A stretch of DNA of 64,000 bases. Source: Isochrysis galbana (Eukaryota; Haptophyta; Isochrysidales; Isochrysidaceae). The notes under the pieces are model-generated. The model was given only the letters and a program-made list of their open reading frames with translations. It did no database searches and was not told where the DNA came from. The DNA lies in assembly GCA_018136815.1 (NCBI GenBank), contig CM030936.1, positions 3,858,474 to 3,922,473 on the forward strand. Reading direction: 5' to 3'. Numbering within the stretch: the first letter of the stretch is position 1; each line of letters starts with the position of its first letter. The translations under genes were made by a program, and so were the position numbers. Shown here piece after piece: positions 29,001-37,983 of this stretch.

Positions 29001-30660
29001 GAGCACTGTCACAGCCAATATGGCACAATCCTCACGACCCACCACCGCTCAAACGCGGGGCGTGGATCAGCCTATGGGAATCCCTTCAGACGCACGTTGC
29101 ACATAACATCTATAAAAACGAGGACCTCACGGAACCTTACACGCGAGAGGATTGCGCTCAATACCTGGAACACCTCCCCGAAATATTCGATCACAAGGGG
29201 AGCAGAATAAACAAAACGGAATTCCTAGACTCGTGGGAGCGGGTGGTGCAACACGTCTCGCACCTCCTAGAAAAAGCAAAAGAGACCCCGCCCCATGACC
29301 CGGCCCCCGCCGAGTCGAGCACGGGATCGCCGAGCGCGTCAGCATTGCCGCTAGAAGTGTCTAGAGAAACCAAAGTCTCCGAGAGCGACACGTACATAAC
29401 TAGAATGAATAACATATGGATATATACAAACACCAACTATCTAGGCGAGACCACAGACACCACCGTGGTAGCAAAACCGGGCGAGGAGGATCACTACTAC
29501 GCCCCAGCTAAATGGGAAAATGGACTAAAAGGCCCGAAACACCTCGAATTCCCTCTTGCGGACGAGTACACGCTTAACGAAAAGACACAACTAGACCAAA
29601 TCACCGTGTCGGATATAACGCGAGAGCTCAAAGGGGACGGCCCCCGCAACAAACCTCAGCCAGCGCGAGAGGCGTGGGCCCGCAAGCTAGACCTAACGCA
29701 CGATGAATGGAAGCACGTGGCGAAACTCTATACCCACCCCCTACTAAAACACACAGACAAACACCTGCACTTCAAGCACGTTACCCATAGGAGGCTGGGT
29801 ACGCGAAACCGGTTCGCAGCGGCGACCACCACAAGATGTAGACTCTGCGGGAAACACAGAGAAAACTCGACGCACCTAGCTAGATGCCCGTCCACGCTTC
29901 CGATATTTCAAACCATAGAAGCCGTAGCGGGGTACACCCCGGCGAAAGACAGATCGACGACTCAAAAAATCAAAGACAGACTATTCGCATACCCGAACTC
30001 CCCGACGCCGGATAGCCTTAAAGCCCTCTACCTAATAGCATGGAGATACATCATAAGCGACTTCTACAAAGTGGAATTCGAAAATCACACCTTCCACCAC
30101 GTACCGGTTATCGAAAGAGTCCTAAGCAGGTTCACGGCCCTCGTCAGAGGTCGGGAACCTCCGGACAACTTCTTAACCGCACGCACGCGCAAGGCCTCCC
30201 TGGGAAGGAAGCCGAAAATCAAATCTCCACACGACCTCAGCGCCCCTGTCTTCTTAACTAACAACAAAGGCGCCCTAGTCATGAGCACGAATCTATCTCT
30301 GGTAGCGGAAGCCCTCAACATAGCAGAGCGACTAGCCTAACCAAGCGACCCCGCGCCGCGAGCCGCCCACCATCCTAAGGTAGGCCCTAGACACACTGAC
30401 CACAGCTGCCTGACACCCAACACAAGGAGCAAACACACAATAGCCGGTAGCCCGATGGCATAGGAGGAGGGCGCGAAACAGGCCATCGCGAATCGGCACA
30501 CACCGTCTGCCACTGGAGACCCACGACACCCAGCCCCTAGGTAGAGCACGAGGGGACGAGCCGCAAGGCAGGTGTAGGGGGAGTGAAGGGAAACGGGCGA
30601 GGCTGCGAAGATACCGTGCAGGGTCGCGCGCGCGGCGAGATTATTAAGAAGTTTTTTTTT
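26077..30660 (+). mobile_element. L1-like LINE, 5'-truncated, 16-bp target duplication
   Basis: Flanked by TCAATAGCCAAGGTTT at 26061-26076 and 30661-30676. Begins inside the endonuclease domain, so ORF1 and the 5' UTR are missing, as usual for target-primed reverse transcription. The 3' UTR (30341-30660) ends CGAGATTATTAAGAAG plus a T-run on the + strand rather than poly(A). Related 3' ends occur at 32090, 32243 (inverted), 44103 and 53430. Confidence 0.95.
26078..30340 (+). CDS. LINE ORF2: APE endonuclease and reverse transcriptase
   Basis: About 1,420 codons open from the truncation point. Endonuclease (to ~230): AGVDILLLQELHA, VSVYLS-type strand, LMGGDFNCV, RIDRLYHS and ASDHLPLLAAF hold the catalytic Glu, Asp/Asn and Asp/His. 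RT (~470-780): AGPDGIPAEVYKAH, NYRPITLLQSDYKILAKIL, LALDWEKAFDRVSW (motif A), GMPQGCPLSPLTFLLTTEAL (B), ISQFADDTALI (C). C-terminal zinc finger CRLCGKHRENSTHLARC (CX2CX7HX4C) near 1250 is as in L1-type elements. No internal stop or shift. Lacks only the first residues of EN, so the copy is recent but not autonomous. Confidence 0.93.
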   Translation, partial: KGGKLAAVLSQARKAGVDILLLQELHAYEDGSHRRSYRTANLLGWHWFDSPGELADPASGVAIAIRETCARVTPRVDSVVEIIKGRCIKVDIEIDEKTYRIISVYLSANPSPRGAQIEKLRHDQHVAESISTPTLMGGDFNCVENVATDTAGTGPAPYANVHGDKWKTLIKNAGLQDAHRTMKLGPNAGFTRLAHTIHTRIDRLYHSRSTDKFQWHKLGPSPDLFTGRAASDHLPLLAAFETPCYKPNRNYDLPIDAEIIREDGAARAVELLFRRAQSNARGGGDLAEEWASAKALVATFLREETRARRTPTIQSTLEKTIATLNIKLIKKGPDADLTREIAETNRKLADERGKTPLRHLPIYANLRREDLHSREFFRKLRQQKWNGNIKEIYKTNDWNNPKHADQSTTTTDDGIRREFRRYYAWLYSPKESRREPELEITLADRPLTEFDKRRLEGRITVDETTQAIREIGPGKSAGPDGIPAEVYKAHEKLVAPILTDLYNQTFDTGLIPYTMREGDIILLYKKGDARDPRNYRPITLLQSDYKILAKILTNRLSKVIGNIISDNRLGFVPRRLISEATHLLQLTRAYLDETGEPGLLLALDWEKAFDRVSWEFYHLALRLLNFGPDFQHLAQALTSEAARPVRTIKINGGRSYPFTIGSGMPQGCPLSPLTFLLTTEALTRAINSDPDIQGVNLNGYELKISQFADDTALITSDYTSLKRALMWVRTHERATGGKTNEAKFQGIRMGSQRLRKPPWDMRKYNWIENDQYLTILGVPLGAPEALKPFWKKLADKVDNKAARLAPITRHMTIFGRTNIANFIIYGTPRYWMQTLAAPTWFHGRIQKAADKILWESPYTGKITKWVKHPQYPVHDAECASRTMGIGLLHWTTHVRALQTKWILNYLNARKAIWKHALDAWFCRTGLGRGAVLSSIPTKTLTRSIRGNPALPAFWKDALVYFRTLNIRRTRLTREGALSQPIWHNPHDPPPLKRGAWISLWESLQTHVAHNIYKNEDLTEPYTREDCAQYLEHLPEIFDHKGSRINKTEFLDSWERVVQHVSHLLEKAKETPPHDPAPAESSTGSPSASALPLEVSRETKVSESDTYITRMNNIWIYTNTNYLGETTDTTVVAKPGEEDHYYAPAKWENGLKGPKHLEFPLADEYTLNEKTQLDQITVSDITRELKGDGPRNKPQPAREAWARKLDLTHDEWKHVAKLYTHPLLKHTDKHLHFKHVTHRRLGTRNRFAAATTTRCRLCGKHRENSTHLARCPSTLPIFQTIEAVAGYTPAKDRSTTQKIKDRLFAYPNSPTPDSLKALYLIAWRYIISDFYKVEFENHTFHHVPVIERVLSRFTALVRGREPPDNFLTARTRKASLGRKPKIKSPHDLSAPVFLTNNKGALVMSTNLSLVAEALNIAERLA

Positions 30661-30676
30661 TCAATAGCCAAGGTTT

Positions 30677-31040
30677 GGGACAAAATAACATGGTATGCTC
30701 ATGCTCTCACCTAGCAAAGTCCGTCCTAGTTTCTAGGACTGGTCCTAGAAAGCTAGGTACCTTTATCCGCAAAACGTAATCGAAAACTGACAAAAGACGC
30801 TAAAATCGCAAAAGCTTGAAAAGCTCAACTTCAAACCGATGCCGGGCGCGCTGCGTGCCCGTTTTCGACGATCCATCCGGATGGGGGACCCCACCTGTGT
30901 TACGGTTACGGATGCCCCTCCGTCCTCTCCTACGTTTACTTTCTAAGTCCTGCGAGATCTCCTCTCTCCTCTCTCTTCACATGAGGAGAGGCGACGGGCC
31001 TCCTCTCTTCTTTCCTTTTCTTTCCTCTCTTTCTCTCCTG
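30677..31040. other. R7 remainder and intergenic sequence
   Basis: A short continuation of R7 (GGGACAAAATAAC) then sequence with GTCCTAGTTTCTAGGACTGG, an imperfect inverted motif also present near 18000-18055. 30950-31030 is CT-rich. No gene. Confidence 0.35.
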
Positions 31041-31048
31041 GCACCGAC

Positions 31049-31250
31049 TTGCGGCCGAGCACACCTCATCATCACGAGAGCGTGGGCCTGGTGGAACGAG
31101 CTCAGCATACCTTGATCAACATGGCTCGCGCTACCGATGAAGGCGGCGGTCATTGGGTCGATGATCTCCCGTTCTTTTTAATGAGCATGCGCGCTTCAGC
31201 CAATCGCATTACCCGCATGCTGTCGCCTGCTGCCTTGCTCTATGGCCTCT
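31049..31250 (+). pseudogene. Retroelement integrase C-terminal core relic
   Basis: Frame reads HHHESVGLVERAQHTLINMA then HWVDDLPFFLMSMRASANR and MLSPAALLYG. This is the end of an rve core: the final catalytic Glu (VGLVER), then the W...LP...N and SP-x-x-LLYG blocks. No other integrase segment is nearby. Ty3/gypsy-like, uncertain. Confidence 0.65.
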
Positions 31251-31480
31251 CCTCGCCAGCCCCTGCCATCACAGCCCTCCTCACACTCACCCTCGCCTCT
31301 CGCTACTCGCTCGATGTCGCTCTCGCCGCCGTCCTCGCCCTCGCTCAAGCCCGCTTGCCCGCCTTCCTCTGCTGACGGGCTGAAGCCCGTCAGCACCTCC
31401 GAAGTGGCCTCCCTCGCCGCGCCTGCCGCCGGCTTTGCCCCTTCCTCATTGCCCTCAGGCCCTATGGGCCATCCCAATTC
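31240..31480 (+). repeat. Interspersed repeat R3, copy 1
   Basis: Closely matches the reverse complement of 49430-49640: CGCCAGCCCCTGCCATCACA, CTCGCTCAAGCCCGC and GCCCGTCAGCACCTCCGAAG. Contains a short palindrome around GACGGGCTGAAGCCCGTC. It follows the integrase relic, so R3 may be part of the same dead retroelement. Part of it also resembles 13080-13130. Confidence 0.75.
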
Positions 31481-32089
31481 GTCACTCCTTGCCCTCGACT
31501 GCGCCCTCGCGTCGCTGCGAAGGCGGAGGGCGAACGCCATCCTCATCCTGGGGGAGGAGGCCATCACCCTCCGCCTCCGCCTCCGCGAGCGCCCCGCATT
31601 GGCGCTGGCGCGTGCAGTGGCGCTTGCCTGTGACGAGGGAGAGGCGGGCGATGAGATGCGCGCCATGGGCTCATACACAAGCGCAGGCCAGCAGGGAGAA
31701 GGGGCGGCGGGCATGGCTCACCTCGGCCCGCCATGGCGCGTCCGCCGCGGGCTTTTTTGTCGCGGGTCTCATGACGACCCCAGTTTGTGTGATAAAAACG
31801 TCCTGTTTATGTATGTAAACGTATGACCGTCATTTTTTTTTTGGAAAAAGTCGGTTGGGAACGTGACCATACGGGTATTATACATACCGCGTAGAGAGGT
31901 GATTTTGGGGTTTTAGTCTTAGATAAATAAGGGGTTATACTGTTAGAGAGAGGGCGCCGCGCCCCCAAACTTGCAGCCCACTTGTAGAGAGGGCCCAAAT
32001 TTCTGACGAGCTCGAGCAGCCACCCAAACTTGCAGAAAAATTTGTAAAAGTATTTACCTGGCCCTACCCCGCACGACCCGGGGGGGCCC

Positions 32090-32213
32090 TAAGTAGAGCA
32101 CGAGGGGAGTTGCCGCAAGGCAGGAAGTGAGGGAGTGGAAAAAGGAAGGGCGTGGCTTCGTGAGTGTCTTCCAGTGCCACGTGTGAGGCGAGAAGATTAA
32201 GAGTTTTTTTTTA
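32090..32213 (+). mobile_element. LINE 3' end fragment
   Basis: GTAGAGCACGAGGGGAG, CCGCAAGGCAGG and GAGAAGATTAAGAGTTTTTT follow the 30540-30660 3' UTR. Only the last ~120 bp are present. Confidence 0.7.
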
Positions 32214-32242
32214 TAATTCGATCGCGGATGCGGATGCGACAG

Positions 32243-32385
32243 ACTCGTCCCCTCGTGCTTTACCTAGGGGCTCAATGTCAATGTGTGGGGTTTCCAGTGG
32301 CAGGTGGCGTGTACCGATCCCCGATGGTCCAGTCCTCGGCTTCCTCCTGCGCCACCGGGCTATCGGTCGTTTCTTCAGCCTTTTC
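32243..32385 (-). mobile_element. LINE 3' UTR fragment, inverted
   Basis: Reverse complement of 30440-30570 of the LINE 3' UTR (CTCGTCCCCTCGTGCTTTAC, CCAGTGGCAG, CCGGGCTATCGG). Tail-to-tail with the 32090 fragment. Confidence 0.65.
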
Positions 32386-32852
32386 GTGATTGCTTACATC
32401 TTACAGGACGACAAGGATGGGGGGGGGGGGGGGGGCAGGAGAGGCAACGTGCCCTCACCCATGCGCTGAAAGTGTGAACTTAGTTGCAGTAGTGGCTCTG
32501 GAATCGCGTGCGTGGCGGGAATATCATGAAGTTTATTGTACTCAAGCATGGCCTAGGAGGAGTACCCGATGCGCCTCGAAAGAATCCAACCATGTCGATC
32601 AATAGTGTAACAACTCTCGCAACGCAACAATGTAACATACGCGCGCGAGAAGACGCTGCGGTACAACGCAGCTGCCCTCCTCCCCACTGGACGGAGCCCT
32701 CGCTCGCACCAGGACGCCGGGCGGAGAATGGGGCAAGTAACCCCTAAAACTTTCAAAAGCCAACAGCATATGCAATCTAAGACGGGAATGGACCTCGTTG
32801 AGAATGCACCCCAAGCTCAGGTGGGCGGACGACGGTGAGCACCGCAGCGTGT

Positions 32853-33782
32853 TCACCGAGACTTGGAGTCATCCATCCTAGCCTTCTCGCGAGCCCACAT
32901 GGCGGTGGCGCGCTTGCGGTCCGAAACAAGCCCGAGAGCAGCGCAGAGGTCGATCACTAGCTTGGTCGGATTGAACTGCGTGAACACACCGTACTCCGAC
33001 GCAGCATAGTCGAAGGGGTACTTGTGGTGCCAGTTGTGCCAGCCCTCGCCAATGGCGAGGATGGCAACCAGGCGGTTCTCTGCCGGATTACTCTGCGGGT
33101 CGTACGGGCGGGCACCCCACAAATGCGCTCCCGAGTTCACCATCCATGTGCAATGCAACACCCACACATAGCGCAGGCAGCCCGGAACGAAGAAGCCATT
33201 CCAAAACGTCTCACCCCAAGCGTACTGCGCGACAAGGCCGGGCATGAAGAAGCACCAGAAGAAGTTCCACCACGGGTCGTACTTGTGCTGGAACATCACA
33301 AGCGAATCCTCCTTGAGGTCGTCCACATTCACCTTGCGTCCGGCCTCCGCCACCCGCGGATCCTTCTTCAAGTAGAGCCAGCCCATGTGCGCAAACCAGA
33401 ACCCGCGAATAGCATCATGCGGGTCGGCAACGGTCTCCGAGTGGAAGTGGTGCGTGCGATGATCGCGCGACCAGTGAAAAATGGTACCCTGGTTGGCGAT
33501 CGAGTTGCAAAGCATGACGACAGCGCGATAGGCGAAAGATGCCTTGTAGCTACGATGTGCCCAGAGGCGGTGGGCGCCACCAGTGATACCGAAGCCGGAG
33601 ATGGGCCAGAGAACAAAGGCCCACCAGAGGGTGGCGATCTTGCAGTATGGGATGAAGAAGATACCGATGAACCCAAGGATCTGTGTGAGAGTGATGTAGG
33701 AAGCCATCATGATGCGCACGTCCTTCAGCGGCGGCGGGAAGGTTGAGAGCCGGCGCTCCTGCTGCTTGTAGGGTACAGTCAT
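32853..33782 (-). CDS. SCD: Membrane acyl-CoA delta-9 desaturase
   Basis: 309 aa from ATG 33780-33782. Introduces the C9 double bond into saturated acyl-CoA in the ER, using di-iron, oxygen and cytochrome b5. Histidine boxes: HRLWAH (71-76), HRTHH (108-112) and HNWHH (249-253), with the usual four membrane spans around them (TLTQILGFIGIFFIPY, LWWAFVLWPISGFGI, WWNFFWCFFMPGLV, GCLRYVWVLHCTW). The C terminus ends soon after box 3, so there is no fused cytochrome b5 as in yeast OLE1. The frame stays open upstream, with another Met at 33977, but that stretch is Pro/Arg-rich without similarity; MTVPYKQQERR is preferred. No intron seen. Confidence 0.95.
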   Translation of the reverse strand: MTVPYKQQERRLSTFPPPLKDVRIMMASYITLTQILGFIGIFFIPYCKIATLWWAFVLWPISGFGITGGAHRLWAHRSYKASFAYRAVVMLCNSIANQGTIFHWSRDHRTHHFHSETVADPHDAIRGFWFAHMGWLYLKKDPRVAEAGRKVNVDDLKEDSLVMFQHKYDPWWNFFWCFFMPGLVAQYAWGETFWNGFFVPGCLRYVWVLHCTWMVNSGAHLWGARPYDPQSNPAENRLVAILAIGEGWHNWHHKYPFDYAASEYGVFTQFNPTKLVIDLCAALGLVSDRKRATAMWAREKARMDDSKSR

Positions 33783-33799
33783 CTTATCCTGCGCGGTTC

Positions 33800-34670
33800 G
33801 GGCGATGGCGCGCGTGAGCCGACAGGATCGTCGTGAGGCAAGATGCAGTGACACGTCCAGGAGGGGGCAGGGGGGGCGCGCAAAAGAAGGGCAGGGGGGC
33901 GGTCGCACCAGAGAGTCCAGCGGTGCCTCCTCCGTGTTGTGGCGTGAGAGAGAGGATCCGTAGGCCGCGATGGGCATGGCGGCTGCGTGGCGAGGCGGGC
34001 GAGGCGTGTGAGTCTGTGCGGGTGCGATCGCACGAGTGGTGGGCGGCGCGCGTGCGGTGGGCGGCGACGGCGGACCCAGAGAGACAGAGACGGGACGAGA
34101 GCGAGCCTGCGCCCAGAGGAGGCGGAGCCACAGAAGCGAGGGGAGGGGAGGGGAGGAGGGGCGGCGGAATGAGGAAGAGGGAGAGGAGAGAGAAGAGAGA
34201 AGGGGGGGAGAGAGAGAGAGAGGAGGGGAGAGGTGGGGGGCGGGGGGGGGGAAGCGGCCGAGGCGACGGCAGGGCCGCGCGCGGGGGGGGGAAGGGGAGG
34301 CGGAGGGGGGGCGGGGTGGAGATGCGGTGCGGGGGGGGAGGGGGAGGCGGCGGGGGGGCGCGGGGGGGAGGAAGCGCGCGGGGGGGAGGAGGGGGGGAAG
34401 GATTCCCTCGCCGCCGCTTCCCCCCCCCCCCCCCCCCCGCCTGCGCCCGCCCCGCCCCGCCCCGCCCGCCCCCCCCCCGCGCGCGCCGGCTCGCCGAGAT
34501 CGCCGCCGCCCCGCCCCCCCCCCCACCCCCCCCCGCGCCCCCGCGCCCCCCGCCCCCCCCCGCGCGCGCCCCCCGAGACGCTTCCTACCGCTTCCTCACT
34601 CTTCTCTTCCCTTTCGCCCCCCCCGCCCCCCACCCCCCCCCTCCCACCTATATATAACTCCCTCTCTCCC
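33800..34670 (-). promoter_or_regulatory. Long pyrimidine/C-rich upstream region of the desaturase
   Basis: 34140-34400 is G/A-rich on + (C/T on the coding strand), then 34415-34660 is C-rich on +. A TATATATA stretch lies at about 34650-34658. The composition change at ~34410 could mark a divergent promoter, but no convincing plus-strand gene was found. Confidence 0.35.
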
Positions 34671-35284
34671 GACAAGACTGCGAGAGAGGGGGGGGGGCAC
34701 AGATTGCAAGTGGACGCCCCAAACTCTCTCTCTCTCTCGGGGGGTTGTGGGGAGAGAGGGTTTCCCTCGAGTTCCACGCCGAGTCTGACGTCAAACGGCG
34801 AGGTGAGAGAGAGGGGTTTTTAAGAAGGTTTCACGACTCCGGTTCCGCTCGGGTTTCACTCCGGGGGTTTCACTTGCTCGACTGTACCGAGGAAAGCTGG
34901 ATGAAGCCCGAGGAAACCAATCTTCTGCAAAAGGCCTGGGTTGGCAGAAGAGCGACGGGCTTCACGGCGCCACTCTCCGCATAACTTTAGTTGTGGCGTC
35001 AGCTCGCGAGCTCGCAGGGTTTTGAACGCTTACACTATATCAGTACCTTGTATCAGCTTGCAAGCGGCAACAACAAAACTGACGTCCTAAAAACAAAACT
35101 GCCGGCGCCGCGCCGCCGCTGATGCCTTGCCGCGCTCGCGAGGGACTACAGACTACAGCCACAGAGTGCAGAGTGCGAGCGATGCGCGATGGGAGTATGC
35201 GAGTGCAATTGAACCTCCACCTCACTCTCACTCTCCAGATCTGCACGGTAATCCACTGGGGCAAGAGGCAAGAATCCTGATCCT
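34671..35284. other. Intergenic, no gene seen
   Basis: A short CT/GGG-rich stretch, then mixed sequence. No ORF with family features. Confidence 0.3.
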
Positions 35285-35350
35285 AGCCCGGTCACTCACT
35301 ATGGGGGTGCGGAGGGCACCAGCTAGTATGGGTAAATGAAGGGCTAAAAA
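35285..35350 (-). repeat. Repeat P, partial copy
   Basis: Reverse complement reads TTTAGCCCTTCATTTACCCA ... GGTGCCCTCCGCACCCCCAT AGTGAGTGACCGGGCT, nearly identical to 38724-38783. Directly followed (35352-35410) by the inverse of the LINE-relic 3' end at 61550-61610. Confidence 0.75.
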
Positions 35351-35423
35351 AAATCTTCTTGAAATTCCCCGCTACGCGTGCGGCGTGAGGCAGTGTGCTA
35401 ATGTACCTCCCTACTAGGGCCAG

Positions 35424-35520
35424 GTCAGAATTTCGTTTGAAACCCGCCCAAATTTCATCGGATATTTCGCTCAGATTTCGCGCGTTCACTGCCCCAAATT
35501 TCGCAAATATTTTGCGAGGC
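35424..35520 (+). repeat. Interspersed repeat R5, copy
   Basis: GGGCCAGGTCAGAATTTCGT, GAAACCCGCCCAAATTTC and ATATTTCGCTC parallel 48854-48965 (+) and 51490-51600 (-). Confidence 0.6.
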
Positions 35521-35930
35521 GCGAGCGCTCCCGCGCTCGCGCGCTAGCCTGACCTAGCTACCTATACATAGTACATAGCCATATAGATATAGCATATTGC
35601 ATATACCCCCGCCGCCGCTGCGATCTGTATTTGGCTACATGAATGGGCTTTTCACTTTTCACCTAGATAGAGCGAGGATTGACACTCATTGACTCTCGTT
35701 TGCGCAACGTTAATTATTAAAGTACTTGCACAATGACACACATCACACACGCACTCTACTAACGTATTACTCACTCCTTACTCAAGGTCACCGGTGTGAT
35801 TATACCGCAACATCAACCCACATTGAATCTGATCGGCCAAGGCACTCATTTGTCCATCGCCAAGCATGATGGTGCCGAGCCGATTGCTCCAAATGCCAAG
35901 TGAAATCTATTCACAGTCTTACAATTGTGG
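35521..35930. other. Intergenic upstream of the MOCS3-like gene
   Basis: AT-rich, with ATAGATATAGCATATTGCAT at ~35581. No gene. A pure C20/T run (35932-35960) precedes the next start codon. Confidence 0.3.
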
Positions 35931-35986
35931 TGCCCCCCCCCCCCCCCCCCTTTTTGTTTTGGCCATCGGCGCGGCTGGCGCGTCGG

Positions 35987-37325
35987 ATGCTGCTCGGCCT
36001 CGCCAGCCTCGCCGCCGCGCTCGCGCCAGCGCCTATGACGAGCCGCGCGGGCCTGACGCATGCCGAGATTCGGCGCTACTCGCGCCATCTCATCCTCGAC
36101 GACGTTGGCGTTCAGGGGCAAGAACGCCTCAAGGCTTCTCGTGTGCTCTGCATCGGCTCGGGCGGTCTCGGCTCACCTGCACTCATCTATCTGGCGGCCG
36201 CAGGCGTCGGCACGCTCGGCGTGGTCGACAACGATACTGTGGACGAATCGAATCTTCACCGACAGGTGATACACGCGAGTGAGGCCGTCGGCACACCAAA
36301 GGTCGAATCAGCCGGAGAGAGAGTCAAGGAGATCAACCCGCACGTCCACTTTGTCGCACACAACGTGCACCTCGACTCGAGCAACGCGCTCGAGATTCTT
36401 GGACAATACGACGTGGTCATCGACGGCTCAGACAACTTCCCCACGCGCTACCTTGTCAACGATGCGTGCGTCATTCTTGGGCTGCCGCTCGTCTACGGGG
36501 CAGTGCAAAAGTTTGAGGGGCAAATCTCGCTCTTCAACCTGCCCTTGCCCGACGGTAGCCGCGGCCCGAACTACCGTGACCTCTTTCCGGAGCCGCCGCC
36601 GCCGGGCTCCGTCCCCTCGTGCGCAGAGGGCGGCGTGCTAGGCGTGCTACCAGGAGTGATCGGCACTATGCAGGCGACTGAGGCGGTCAAGGTGATTCTC
36701 GGCGTAGGTGAGAGGAAGCCGCGCGACACGCTCTCCGGCCGTCTCATCCTCTACAACGCCATGTCATTCCGCTTCCACGAGGTCGCCCTCAAGCCTCGTG
36801 AGTGCTCCGCCGCCTAAATTGCTACCGCTAAGGCGCAGACCTTCCGCCTGCACGAGCTCGCAGCTGACCATGCAAACGTCGATTGTTCCTACAGGTCCTA
36901 ACGCACCAAAGATCGAGTCCTTGATTGATTATACGGGGTTCTGCGGGCAGGCTGCAGCTGAGGAAGCAGCGGCCATTGCGCGCGCGGCCGAGCGTTTCGT
37001 ACGCATTACTCCGACAGATGCCTATCGCAAGATGGAGACGGAGGAGTGGGAGCCATTTGTCCTGGATGTACGGACCAAGCGCGAGGCGGAGGTTGTCTCA
37101 CTGCCCTTCGCCAATCTACAACATCCGCACCGACAGGTTGCGGCAATTGTCGATCATCTACCTGCTGAGGGCGACATCCTCGTGCACTGCAAAGCAGGCA
37201 TACGGTCCGTTGCCGCGTGCAACTCACTCATCGAACTTGGCATCGCACCCGAACGGCTCTTTTCGCTCGAAGGCGGCATCATTGCGTGGGCAAAGGACGT
37301 CGATACCACCCTGCCTACGTACTGA
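35987..37325 (+). CDS. MOCS3: MOCS3/UBA4-type adenylyltransferase-sulfurtransferase
   Basis: Exons 35987-36797 and 36895-37325; a 97-nt GT-AG intron (branch-like GCTGAC, TACAG acceptor) joins in phase to give 413 aa. The N-terminal E1-like domain has RYSRHLILDDVGVQGQERL, the nucleotide loop GSGGLGSP (~56-63), VDNDTVDESNLHRQ and PSCAEGGVLGVLPGVIGTMQ (Cys ~212). The C-terminal rhodanese domain has FVLDVRTKREAEVV and the active loop HCKAGIRS (Cys ~369). It activates a ubiquitin-like sulfur carrier (MOCS2A and/or URM1 type) for molybdopterin synthesis and tRNA 2-thiolation. Both CxxC zinc pairs of human MOCS3 are absent: NYRD replaces CYRC, and the second pair falls at the exon junction (KPRPNAPKIE). 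A poly-C leader precedes the ATG. Confidence 0.92.
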
Positions 37326-37433
37326 GCTCGATTCCACTTATGTGCAGGTGCGCGCGGTCTCTCTCGACATGTCTCCGTCAAAGTAATGTATAGGTGCCAC
37401 AATATTGATCTTATTCAAAAGTGTGTTAGTGGA

Positions 37434-37983
37434 AACTATCGTTATAGTTTTAGCGATGGAGCGCGCGCCGACCGCTCCCCTCTCCCAGCCCCCCGCCGCC
37501 ACGACGCCCCAACGGGGCCGCCCCAAGCCGCCGGAGCCGAAGCGCTCGCAGGCCTCTGCCCCACCAGACACCGACGTCGACATGGCTCCGCCACCCTCGC
37601 CTCCCAACCAGCCCCAGAAGCAGGGAACAGGCCGTGCCCTGTTCCCTGCAGAGCAACAGAGCCAGCAACTGGCTCAGCCGCCCAGCTCCACCGTCTCGCC
37701 ACCCAATCAAGGACTCCCCATGGTGGGTGGCAGCATTGCTGCCACCCCCATGGTGGTAACTCCTACCAGCAGTGCACCCCTCGGGGGCGGGCACTTGACA
37801 CAACAATCAATCCTTGGAGCCTTTGCTCCCTCCAACCAACCAACAACCCATGCGCCCAAGTCGTATGCAGAAGCCACGCATGGACTCAAACTGAAGGAGC
37901 CAGCCCAACAAGCTCTGAAGCAGCCAGCCCAACAACAACCGCAACAGCTGTCGCGCAAGCGGGCCGACCCACAGTCGGATTAG
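37434..37983 (+). CDS. LINE ORF1 protein, isolated copy
   Basis: Hairpin AACTAT-CGTT-ATAGTT (37434-37449) is followed by ATG 37456 and 175 codons to a TAG: MERAPTAPLSQPPAATTPQR..., Pro/Gln-rich, with KSYAEATHG near the end (a motif common in LINE ORF1 proteins). No ORF2 follows. Either a truncated or non-autonomous derivative, or a stand-alone copy; its open frame suggests it is fairly young. Confidence 0.65.

Noticed and set aside
33024-33746. 240-codon plus-strand frame opposite the desaturase
   Set aside because: Antisense to the His-box protein; no independent features.
34036-34823. Plus-strand Arg/Gly/Pro frames upstream of the desaturase
   Set aside because: Homopolymer-driven frames with no Met context or family features, antisense to the leader.
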